DNA from: Antilocapra americana
Lineage: Eukaryota > Chordata > Mammalia > Artiodactyla > Antilocapridae
Reading direction: 5' to 3'
DNA length: 64,000 bases
NCBI GenBank assembly: GCA_007570785.1
Contig: ML660204.1
Span: 2,841,968 to 2,905,967 of the forward strand
The first letter of the stretch is position 1, and each line of letters opens with the position of its first letter. Below, in pieces: positions 27,101 through 39,100 of this stretch. The notes under the pieces were generated by a model. It was not told the origin of the DNA. It saw only the letters and a program-made list of their open reading frames with translations, and made no database searches. The translations under genes and the position numbers were made by a program.

Positions 27101-30100
27101 ATAACTTGGGGTGGCCTCAGTGACGATCATGGTTGTAATCAGAACTGATGCAGTAGCCCATCAGTCCCTTCGGTCTGTTGTCTGTAAAGCGTTCAGCACA
27201 GTATCAGGGACATAAGAGTTTGACACCTGTTTGCTGAGGCTGCTATTTATTTTTTTTGTTTAACTAGATTAATTTATTTTTGTTTTTGACTGTGCTGGGT
27301 CTTCGTTGCTTTTCTCTAGTTGAGGCGAGCAGGGGCTACTCTTTAGGCGCAGTTCGAGGGCTTCTCGTTGCAGTGGCTTCTCTTGTTGCAGAGCACAGGT
27401 GCTAGGGCATGTGGGCGTCGGGAGTTGTGGCTCCCAGCCTCTACAGCATGGGCTCTCTAGTTGCAGCGCTTGGGCTCAGTTGCATGTGGGATCTTCCCGG
27501 ACAAGGGACAGAGCCGTGTCTCCTGCACTGGCAGGCACATTCGTCACCCCTCAGCCACCAGGGAAACCCAAGGCTGCTATTTCTCATTCTCCCCTCACTG
27601 CCGGCCTGTCCATAAAAGTCTGACTTGGTCCCAACTGGGCTCTTTCTTAACATACCCAAAGGGCCCTTGTCTCCAAGTCCCATGGAAGCACGTGGAGTAG
27701 GAGCCCAGCCCTCCCGTGTGGTCAGAGACAACCTCTACAGGAAGTGACTTGAGCTGAGATCTGAAGGATGAGGAGTCCGTTCTGCAAATATTTGGCTGAA
27801 GAGTGTTCAGGGCTGGAGGACTCACAGGGCGAAGGTCCTGAGGTGGAAGTCATCTTAGTGCATCAGAGAAAGAAAGCAAGGCAGCAGGAGGAAAATTAAC
27901 ATGAGAAAAGCACTAAAATTAACAGGAGGAAGTCACTCAAGCTGGGCAATCAGGCAGAGAGTTTAGGTTTTGTTCTAAAGGTGGTTCTAAGCAATTGGAC
28001 ATTTTTAAACAACAGACCAACAGTCTGATTTATGTGTAAAAAATATCATTCTATACAAATCAAAACTACAGTGAGGTATCACGTCACACCAGTCAGATTG
28101 GCCGTCATTAGAAACTCTACAAAACAATAAATGCTGGCAAGGTTGTGGAGAAAAAGGGAAGCCTCTTACCTTTTTCTGTTGGGGAGAAGGTATTAATAAA
28201 TTAGTACAGCCAAAGGAGAACACTGTGGAGGTTCCTTAAAAAAACTAAAAATAGAGCTACTATATGACCTTGCAATCCCACACCTGGCATATATCTGGAG
28301 AAAACCAGTAATTCGAAAGGACACATGCACCTCAGTGTTCATTGCACCATTATTCACAATAGCCAAGACATGGATGCAACCTAAATGTCCATTGACAGAG
28401 GAATGGATAAAGAAGATGTGGTACATATGTACAATGGAATATTACTCCGCCACTAAAAGAGTGAAATAACATCGTTTGCAGCAACGTGGGTGGACCTAGA
28501 GATTATCATACTAATTGAAGTAAACCAGACAGAGAAGGAGAAATATCATATAAGATGTCAGTCTGATTGGTGTCTGGAGAATGAATTGGAAGGAGAAGGG
28601 TGCAATAGTGGATATGAGGAGAAAACTTCGAGTCCATGGGACCTCAGACAAGTCATCTGATCTCTTTGACCCTCAACTTCCTCATCTGTAAAATGGGAAG
28701 AAGAAAACCTACCTCTGAGGCACCTGAGAATTAACTGAGAATTAACTGATAATTGGGGACACTGATTAAGCTTCAGTGTCCCCAACGCAAAATAATTCCC
28801 CATTCAGTATAGTCTACTGTTAGCTCCCTTTTCTGGAAGAGGAATTCTCCAAGGTTTCTTACATGTATGTAAGTTTTTTATAACACAAATATTGATAGTC
28901 TTTGTTATCAAAACTTTGAGACATTAATTGACTGCAGGACGTGTCTCTGGACCAGTTATAACAAAATACTATTCTGAGGGGAATCCTGTTCTAGCAACAT
29001 AGTTAGGGTTTTCCTTTGCTGTGACTATATGCCCTTTTGGGTGTGGGCTGCTGCTTTGAAGATAGCAGACTGTCCATGGAAAGTAAACCATGTCTCCAGA
29101 GCAAGACTGTCGATGTCCATTTTGGACAGTTGTTGGGGCCCAATCAGGTGGATGATCACACAAGGCAACTGTTCTCCAAACAAGTATCTCCTTTTGCAAC
29201 AGGCAGGTCCACCAGCTAAGCTGCTGCCAATCTGGGCGCTTCCAAGCAACTGCCATGTTGAAGCAACTGCTCTGCCTAAACACACCCACTCTCTTATTCC
29301 CAGACAAATGCAAGCGCATTTCAGATGCAGGGTTTTTTCTTCTCAGACTGCATTTAGGTGTATTTTGTGGGAATTGTGATGATAGATTGGAAACTGTGTT
29401 TTGCTTTCCGTTTTCTCCCCAGTGTGAACAAAGTCTCATTTTCAAAAAGGTAAAATCATAACTCTCATGCAAATAGGAAATGAACTCACATCAAGGATGT
29501 TATTAAATTGATTAATTAATGAGGGAACCGGAAAAAGGTAAAAATCTGGTCAAGGGGCATTTGAGGAGCTAGGTATTTGTAGACAGTACAGTACCATTGC
29601 TGTCACTATAACAGGGTTTTTTTGTTGTTGTTTGGGATTTTTTGAGAACCATGTAGCTTATAGAAAGAGCGGGGGTCAGAGAATTAGCAGATTGTTTGTG
29701 TTTTGATACTGGCTGTGTGGACTAGTCATTCACCCTCTGTATATTTGTTTCACTTCACGTGAATAAATGAGCATTAATGGAGCCTCTGCTCTGAGCCTGC
29801 GTCCATGCTCAGTGCTGTGAGAGAGCAGCAAATCGAGCAAGATGTGGTCCCAAAAGTCATGAGCTTCCAAGGCCAGCCAGGAGGAAAGCAACAACCAGAC
29901 AAACAGCAATAGAATCATGTTGACAGTTTCCAGCCAAGCTTTACTGAGCACTTAGGAAATGCCAGGTGCTGTTCAGTGAGCTTTCTTATACATATCGACC
30001 CATTTAATTAATAACTTTGTGAGGCAGAGGTGGTGCTAGTGGTAAAGAATCTGCCTGCAGTGCAGGAGATTCAAGAGACCTGGATTCAATCCCAGGATAG

Positions 30101-33100
30101 GGAAGATCTCCTGGAGGAAGAAATGGCAACCCACTCTAATATTCTTGCCTGGAGAATCCCATGGTCCGAGGAGCCTGACAGGCTACAGTCCAAAGGGTAG
30201 GAAAGAGTCTGACATGACTGTGTGACTGAGCACACCCACATGGAGTAGATAGTGCTATTATTCCCATTTTACACACAAGGAAACTGAGGCCCCAAAATAG
30301 TGGCTAATATACTTAAGGGCATAGAGCTAGGAAGTCAGAGCCAGGATTTCAACCTAGTTCTGCGCTAGGCTGCCCTCTACCATATAATTCAGGGGAGTCA
30401 TTTGTTCAGTCACTCAGTGGTGTCCAAATCTTTGTGACCCATGACCTGCAGCATCATCTCCCGGATCTTGCTCAAACTCATGTCCATTGAGTCAGTGATA
30501 GATAAGACTACCTGGAGGTTCTGACATTTCACCTGAAACTCTCCCCACCTCCCCACGTATGGCTAGAAATAAATCGGGCAAACGGCAGGGACGAGGGCCT
30601 CTGGGGGTGGGGTGGTGGGGGGCTGGGAGGAAATGAGATAAAGGAGCAGCTGTGACTGTGTTCTAAGCGAGTCGTGTGGCAGTCTTGGTCCTTGGCAATA
30701 ACAGTGACTGTGAATTCTTCCTCTCGCATCTCCAGACCCTCTTGGCCAAGGCACTTTATGACAACCACCCTGACTGCACCGATGAGCTGGCTTTCTGCAG
30801 AGGAGACATCCTGACCATTCTGCAACAAAATGTGCCGGAAAGTGAAGGCTGGTGGAAGTGTCTGCTCCACGGGAGGCAAGGCCTGGCCCCTGCCAACCGC
30901 CTCCAAATCCTAGCTGAGGCCCCCGCAGACAGGCCTCGTCCCCCTTTCCTGAAAGGCCTGGACAATGCTCCCACCAGCTCCCAGGAGACCTACGAGGTGC
31001 CCACCCTGCTCGACCCCTCATCTCCTGGCCCTGTGTACGAGCCGATGAAGAGTTGGGTGGAGGGGCCCCCGCCTCCCACAGTCCAAGTCTACGAAGTCCC
31101 TGACCCACCAGCCTGTGCCAGAATTGTCTGTGAAAAGACCCTAAGCTTTCCAAAACAGGTAAGTGCATTTCCAGACAGAAGAAATAGGTCAAAAGGTAGG
31201 CAGCACCCAGGGCCTAAATACCCCTGAATTGTGGGTGTCCATCAGGAGAGCAAACGTACAGGATGGGAACCAGACAGTTGGGGTGACTGGGTTGTCATTA
31301 ACACTCTGGGTACCCTGGTGGTTCCTGGCTTGCCAAGACACCCCCACTTTGCAGGAAACTGAATGCTTAGTTGAGCTGAGTCTGAAAGAATGACAGCATT
31401 CACAGTGGTCTCTTTTTACACTAGGAAGAAACATTAGTTAAATGGAGGGGTTGAATTTCCACGGGTCAGAGGAAAGAAATCATTCGTCAGATTTTAAATA
31501 TGTGTTCCTTTCAACCTAGAAAAGATTTCCAGAATTGTTGCAAAAATATACAAGAAGGCAGAAATATATCTGAATGAGGAAGTCATAACCATTACAATAT
31601 TATTTGCTATAGGGAAAACTTCTAGTTGCCTAAAGGAATACTCATGGGGTATTGGTTACATACGTTTTGGCAATATCCTATGACAAGCCACTATGTATGT
31701 GTGTGCACACGTGTGTGTGTGTGTGTGTGAGTGTGATGCAGTTGTGGGGGAAAAAATGAAATTAGTTCTATAAGGTATTTATAAGGGAGGGAGAAAGGGC
31801 CATTTAAACAAAAACCTAACAAGCAAGCCAAAAAAATACTTTAAAATATGTGTGTCTATATGTGTGCATTGAAAAGAACATACACCAGCAGTGGTCACCC
31901 TTAGGAAGTGGACCTGGTTAAGCAGAAAGTGAAAGAAGTCATACTTCCATACTTTATTGGCTTCAAAGTCTATACTTTATTGGCTTCTGTATCCCCTGCA
32001 CCTTGGACCGTGCCCAGCCTGGGGTGGGTACTTGATAAATATTTGATGAACAAAGAGACTAGGAGGTTGATTTGTGTGTTATACAGAACATGTATTACAT
32101 CCGTAATTTTTTAAAAGTAACATTCTTTTTAAAGCAGAGGAAAAGAAGCATTTCGTAAATGCAGAATGAAACATTTTTTTAAAGTAGGAGAGGAAGAGAC
32201 TTCCCTGGTGGTCAAGTGGTTAAGATTTCACCTCCCAATGCAGAGAGTACAGGTTCAATCCCTGGTTGGGGAGCTAAGATCCTACATGCCTTGGGGCTAA
32301 GAGCCCAAAATGTAAAATAGAAGCAATATTGTATCAAATTCAATAAAGACTTTAAAAATGGTCCACAAAAGAAGAAAGAAGCAGGAATTTAAAAAAGGAA
32401 AAAAAAAAAATTAATGCACTGTTTTCCTCTAAGCCCTGGCCTTCATGAGGTGTTAAGAATGCAGCACAGTCTTGTATGGTCTTCAGTCACTGCAAGCATT
32501 TCCTGCCATCACACACTTTGCTTTCAGCTCAGATGACACATCCCACCAGGCCTCAGCTCTGCACAGAGGTCCTGATGAGGCCCCAGGCCGGGAGAGGCCA
32601 CTCCTCCCATGTATGTGCTGCCCCTCCTCCCAGCAATGTCCCACTTAGCCTGCAGGCCTCCTCCATACCAGCTTCTTCCCTGATTCCTTATGAGATTTTT
32701 TTAAAGTCTTTATTGAATTTGTTACGATATTGCTTCTGTTTTATGTTTTGGGGAGTTGAGGGGGTGGGGCATGTGGGATCTTAGCTCCCTGACCAGGGAT
32801 GGAACCTGCTCACCCTGCACTGGAAGGTGAAGTCTTAACCTCTGGACCATCAGAGAAGTCCCTAAGAGATTCTGAATACTTCAGAGTGCCTGCCCCCCGG
32901 GGCTGCCAGCCAGACAACCCGTGTTACACAGAACAGCTGCCCCTCTAGGCACGGACTGCAAACACCAGAAGGAGGCGGCTGATTGTCCTGCAGCCATCCG
33001 TGAAGTCCCTTTTCTGCAACAGCTGGCCCAAATCTAGGCCTGGCACGCTCAGCTGTCATCCGAGCAGCTGACCCAGAGTGGGGCCTGGGTGCTGGCTCCT

Positions 33101-36100
33101 CTGAGAGTGAGTGGCCTGGGCTGAAGTTAATTGAGTTGCTCCCTAATAGCTCAATTGGTAAAAAAAAAAAAATCCACCTGCAATGCAGGAGACCCCGGTT
33201 TGATTCCTGGGTCAGGAAGATCCACTGGAGAAGGGAAAGGCTACCCACTCCAGTATTCTTGGGCTTCCTTTGTGGCTCAGCTGGTAAAGAATCTGCCTAC
33301 AAATTGGGAGACCTGGGTTCAATCCCTTGGGTTGGGAAGATCCCCTGGAGAAGGGAAAGGCGACCCACTCTAGTATTCTTGGGCTTCCTTTGTGGCTCAG
33401 CTGGTAAAGAATCTGCCTGCAAATTGGGAGACCTGGGTTCAATCCCTTGGGTTGGGAAGATCCCCTGGAGAAGGGAAAGGCGACCCACTCCAGTATTCTT
33501 GGGCTTCCTTTGTGGCTCAGCTGGTAAAGAATCTGCCTGCAAACTGGGAGACCTGGGTTCAATCCCTGGGTTGGGAAGATCCCTTGGAGAAGGGAAAGGT
33601 GACCCACTCCAATATTCTGGCCTGGAGAATTCCATGGACTGTGTAGTCCATAGGGTCACAAAGAGTTGGACACAGCTACACTTTCAAAGGAAAGAAAAAA
33701 AAAAAATCAAAGGCCGAGTGGGACGAACTGAGAGAGTAGCACTGATGTGTATACACTACCATGTGTAAAACAAATAGCTAGTGGGAAGCTACTGTATAGC
33801 ACAGGGAACTCAGCTCAGTGCTCTATGATGACCTAGAGGGCTGGGATGGGGATGGGGGTGAGACGGAAGCTCAAGAGGGAGGGGATATTTGTATATATAT
33901 AGCTGATACATGTTGTTGTACAGCAGAAATTAACACAACATTGTAAAACAATTATACTCCAATTAAAAAAATGTTTTTAAATCTAAGGTCATTTTCCCCA
34001 TCCCCTAAAAGCACAGCAGGTGCAAAGGCTGCAGTTCACTGGGGATTCCGAACCCCCAGGACTGTGCCAGACTCCCGCAAGATGCTCCATAGACATTTGT
34101 GGAATGAATGAAATGACCAGATCCAACATAACCATGGGCTCACTGTCAACTTCTAGACAGATGTTGGTATAAAAGAGAGATGAGTTGACCATCCTAACTC
34201 AGAAAAGGGTCAGGGCATTAGCTGTAAGATTTGTCCTTGACATGAAGTGTGGAGACCTCACTGGTGCAGGCTATGGCCATGGACAGAGACCACGGCCACG
34301 GCAGGGGATTTCAGAAGCCAGGATCTCCTCACCACTCGAGCAGGTCTTGAGGTGGCTCCAGTAAAACACTTGGGGAACTTTCCTGCCTTTTATTCCTGCC
34401 TAAGTTCCCTCCATCGCTGCCCTATCTATATTTAGGCCTTCTCCCCATTCCCTTTTTCATCACTTTTTCTGTGCTTGAGGGTCTTTTAAAGCAGGCAACA
34501 TCATCTGTGGCTTAGAAATCAGGAATCCAGGTTCATTTGGTTTCTGCGGCAGCCACAACCATGCTGGGTGGCTGGAGACATCACAGCACCCCTCTAGACT
34601 TCTCTTTCTGGCTCTGTATCAAGAGAGGGTTCAGTTTAGCTCAGTCACGCAGTCATGTCTGACTCTTTGCGACCCCATGGAATGCAGCTTGCCAGGCTTC
34701 CCTGTCCATCACCAACTCCTGGAGCTTGCTCAAACTCATGTCCATTGAGTCGGTGATGCCATCCAACCATCTTATCATTTCTGAGTTTACCTCAAACTGT
34801 AGCTTTTGGTGATTCTGAGTACTCTTGCTTCTTCCTCTACTACAAGAAGGAGCTAGAAGGATGCAAGATTATAATAACTTAAGAATCTTCTGATCCACAG
34901 AAAAGGCAGGCATCTCCTCCCAACTTGGGTAATCTAGTGGTGAGGTTTGAGTCTGAGACCGCTGAGAAAATAACATTCTGAGCAGCAGCAGATGTTGGTA
35001 AAACTAAGCAAGCCCAGCCACTAGCTTTGAGCTGTTTTCCAATGGGCAGTTTACAGGGTTGGCACATGGCCTGGGGGACCCGTTTCAGAGATTCCCTTTA
35101 TACTCAGGTTGAACATCACTAGATTTAAGGCTAGCCAAAAATTAAAAACCAAGAAGGTGAAAATATGTCCCTTGTCTCAAGCTGTCCTCATCAGGGACTC
35201 TGCATATTTCTAGCTGGAAGAGGCCTCTGTAGATCTGAGAGAAAAGGAGACCTCTTTAGATGAGAATAACTCTTTATTTCACAAATGAGGAAATTGATTC
35301 CCTGGGAGGCGAAAGGCCCATCCAAGGTCACATCCTGATGAACACCAGAGACTCAAGTTTATTTGTCGTGTCTGTGTCTGTCCGCACCGCTGGCCTGCCA
35401 ACACCCAAGACAGAGCCCTTGGCATGCTCTTGATTAGTTCACCTGGCTCTGTGGCTGATACTATCTATTAATGTTTTATTGACGTTTAACCTCTAGATCC
35501 TCAGAGTACATAGTTCAGTCACTAGTATTCGAATCCAGAAACACAACGAAACCAGCACCCCAGAAGCCCCCTCCCACCTCTCTCAGCCACTTCCCCCCAG
35601 GTTAACCACGATCTTGAGCTTTGTTTTACTTTTTATTCCAACTTCCTTATTGTAATATGTTGGCCTCTCTTAAGAAAAAAAAAAAAAAAAAAAGACCGTA
35701 CAGAGAAGGTATTTGATTTTGGTTTAAATTCAGAAAGGGTAATCTTTTGTATTTCAAGTCAAAAGATCAGATTTCCTGATGAAATCTGCTTTTAGGTTTA
35801 AATTGTTTTCAGACCCTCTAGTTCTTGAGCTAGAGTTTCCTTCTGTCCCCTAAACCTTTCAAAACCACGTTTCTCAAAAACATGTTCCTTAGTTCCTATC
35901 TACGTTTTCCAAGAAACACTGGGCATTTCTGAACTGGCTTCTTCCCACCTACAATTCCAAACCAAGGAAAATCCCATCATAGGCTGTAGGTTGTCTCTTG
36001 GGCAAGTGTGAACCACCAAGTCAGCTCCATAAATAAAATTCTGAGAACATCAGAATCACCTAGGGGCCCTGACAATACTGCAGTTTCCCAGGCTCTCCAT

Positions 36101-39100
36101 CAAGACTCAGAGATTCTGTGCAATGCACACGGGGCCCAGGAATCTGCATTTCCAACCCACTTCCCAGATGAGGCTGATCCACATGGTGATGAAGACTGCC
36201 CTCCATCGCGGACCTTCCCACCAGTGTCCTGCTGTCCTCAGTCTCAGAGCAAAGGGTCTCCAATGAGAGGTGCCCAGAGAATGTTCTAGCATGTTAGTGC
36301 TGCCTTTGCTGCTTCGTGGTCCATGGATGCAGTAGTAACATTTCTTTCCCTATGTTCTTCTTTTTCTCCCCAAGGCTGTCTTCATGGTTCCCAGAACTGC
36401 TCGGACCTCATTACCAGCTCTGGCTTGCCAGGTGTATGACGTGCCTGCCCAGAGCCGGTGCCCACCAACCCTGAAGGTGAGCCCCATCCATGGCCCTGCT
36501 CCTCCCCAATTTCTCCATCCAAATTGTGGGCACTCAGCATCAGGCTGAACTTGCATTTCAGTTTTAGCATTAAGACATCCTTGGAGCTTCAGTTCTGACT
36601 CCAAGGGACCCACCACCACTCAGAAACCAGCTTTGTGCCCAGGGAACCCAGACAAGTTCAGAAGAATATTACTACTATTTGAATTCTGAATATTTAAAAT
36701 TTTTTTACTTCTATTTGTAATACTGTATATCCATGCTTATATACACACTGGAAAAAGGATTGGCAACCCACTCCAGTTTTCTGGCCTGGAGAATCCCATG
36801 GAGAGAGAAGCCTGGTCAGCTACAGTCCATAGGGTCACAAAGAGTTGGACACAATTGAGTGACTAACACAACAATATGTACACACACCTATATACACATA
36901 TCTGCACTTTTTTAAAAGTAATAGTATCGCGAAGGATATACATCATAGTCTGAACATTATTGTTGGTTATCTTAACACTGATTATCTCTTGGGGAGGGAA
37001 TTTCAGAGTTTTTTTGTTTTTGTTTTTACCTTATTTGAATGTAACTGGTACATCAGTTTTGTAAGACATACTTCCTATAATCAGAAAACACTCACTTCTT
37101 AGCCTATCAGAACTGCCCCATGGCCATGCTCTCCCCTGCCCACCAAGCACAAGGGAATGGCCTGGGTGCTTCAGCCATGCCTGCTTCCTGGAACCACGCC
37201 CAGAGACTCTGAGGTTTGCTATCTGGGGTGGGACCTGGGCAGGACCTGGGCAGTAGGAATTTTAAAGCTCCCAGTTGGTTCTCAAGCTCAGCCAGGGCTG
37301 AGAGCCACAGCTCCAGTTAAAATAAAAATTTAGGGTGGTTCAGTGACTTCCTGGTCACTCACAGGTAGTAAGAAATCTCCGTGGAGGAATTTTATGTTTA
37401 GAGCTCAGCTCAGTCGCTCAGTCGTGTCCAACTCTTTGCAACCCCATGAATTGAAACAGGCCAGGCCTCCTTGTCCATCACCAACTCCCAGAGTTTACCC
37501 CAACTCATGTCCATCAAGTCAGTGATGCCATCCAACCATCTCATCCTCTGTCTTCCCCTTCTCCTCCTGCCCCCAGTCCTTCCCAGCATCAGGGTCTTTT
37601 CCAATGAGTCAACTCTTCGAATGAGGTGGCCAAAGTATTGGAGTTCAGTTTCAACATCAGTCCATCCAATGAGCACCCAGGACTGATCTCCTTTAGGATG
37701 GACTTGTTGGATCCCCTTGCAGTCCAAGGGACTCTCAAGAGTCTTCTCCAACACCACAGTTCAAAAGCATCAGTTCTTCGGCACTCAGCTTCCTTCACAG
37801 TCCAACTCTCACATCCCTACATGACCACTGGAAAAACCATAGCCTCTACTAGACAGACTTTTGTTGGCAAAGTAATGTCTCTGCTTTTTAGTATACTATC
37901 TAGGTTGGTCATAACTTTCCTTCCAAGGGCAAGCGTCTTTTTAATTTCATGGCTGCAGTTACCATCTGCAGTGATTTTGGAGCTCAAAAAAATAAAGTCT
38001 GACACTGTTTCCACTGTTTCCCCATCTATTTCCTATGAAGTGATGGGACCAGATGCCATGATCTTAGTTTTCTGAATGTTGAGCCTTAAGCCAACTCTTT
38101 CACTCTCCTCTTTCACTTTCATCAAGAAGCTTTTTAGTTCCTCTTCACTTTCTGCCATAAGGGTGGTGTCGTCTGCATATCTGAGGTTATTGATGTTTCT
38201 CCTGGCAATCTTGATTCCAGCTTGTGCTTCTTCCAGCCCAGCGTTTCTCATGATGTACTCTGCATATAAGTTAAATAAGCAGGGTGACAATATACAGCCT
38301 TGACGTACTCCTTTTCCTATTTAGAATCAGTCTGCTGTTCCATATCCAGTTCTAATTGCTGCCCTAAATGTTCAGAGCAGGCAGTACCAAACGTCCCCCT
38401 GCCTATAAAGTTAAAGGAGGCGACTCGGAGGAGACTCACAGCCTGACTCTCTCCAAAGAAACCGCTCGTGGGAATTCCCTGGTGGCCCAGTGATTAGGAC
38501 TCTCACTGCCAAGGGCCCAGGTTCAATCCCTAGTCAAGGAAATAAGATACCACAAGTCAGGATGTGCGGCTAAAAAAAAAACAACAACAAAAACCCAACA
38601 CAAAAACGTTCTCCGAATTCCAGCTTCTTTTCTCTTTCTTTGCAAAACCTGTTCTGGTGCTCTTTCACCTTACCTTGCAATATGGAACCTATTTTTCATG
38701 TCCTAATATATGTATTTCCTAATTGTTGCACTTCCCCCACAAATGTCTACTATCTCTAGAGGCGCCATGTCTTTTGCTCATTACTGGGTGCACATATGTC
38801 ACTTAGTTCAGTGGCTAATCATTAGTAGGCACTTAATAAATATTTGAAGGATTAATACATGAGTCATAAGCACAGGAAAGTTTCTACTGGGAAAAGCAAG
38901 AAAGAAAAAAGACAGTAAATTCCAACCTTATATTTAGTCTTCTTTAATTCAATCTTAAGGTGAACTTACAGAAGGAAATGAACTGCTGTTTTTAACTCCG
39001 ACAACTGCAGCTAATTCTCTCTATAGTTTGTCCCCACCTTCGATTGAGAAGGTGTCTTTTTTTTAAAACACAGAGCCCATTGTTGAAAATAAACTCAGAA

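Larger units (their letters stand above)
10953..30735 (+). other. CASS4: CASS4 intron 1 (about 19.8 kb)
   Basis: Runs from the donor at 10953 to the acceptor TCTCCAG ending at 30735. Apart from the repeats listed separately I see no convincing exon. Stretches 10953-12060, 12700-14550, 22700-24480 and 28750-29930 look like unique or very old sequence; 28969-29472 is unusually rich in open frames. Confidence 0.85.
31159..36374 (+). other. CASS4: CASS4 intron 2
   Basis: Holds an old L1 3' end, two CHR SINEs, a tandem Bov-tA head array, an L1 3'UTR, a BovB fragment and an old hAT remnant, all listed separately. The stretches 32870-33130 and 34780-36030 show no recognised element. Confidence 0.8.

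Noticed and set aside
28021..28568. Direct repeat CAGTCTGATT (28021-28030 and 28559-28568) around the L1 fragment, as a target duplication
   Set aside because: The L1 piece has no poly(A) end, and the flanking old repeat resumes inside the right-hand copy and continues past the left-hand one, so the match is more likely coincidence.
30563..31192. 209-codon minus-strand open frame over CASS4 exon 2
   Set aside because: It is the antisense shadow of a GC-rich coding exon, with no splice or protein support.
33136..33768. 210-codon plus-strand and 131-codon minus-strand repetitive open frames
   Set aside because: Produced by the 120-bp SINE array, whose period is a multiple of three.
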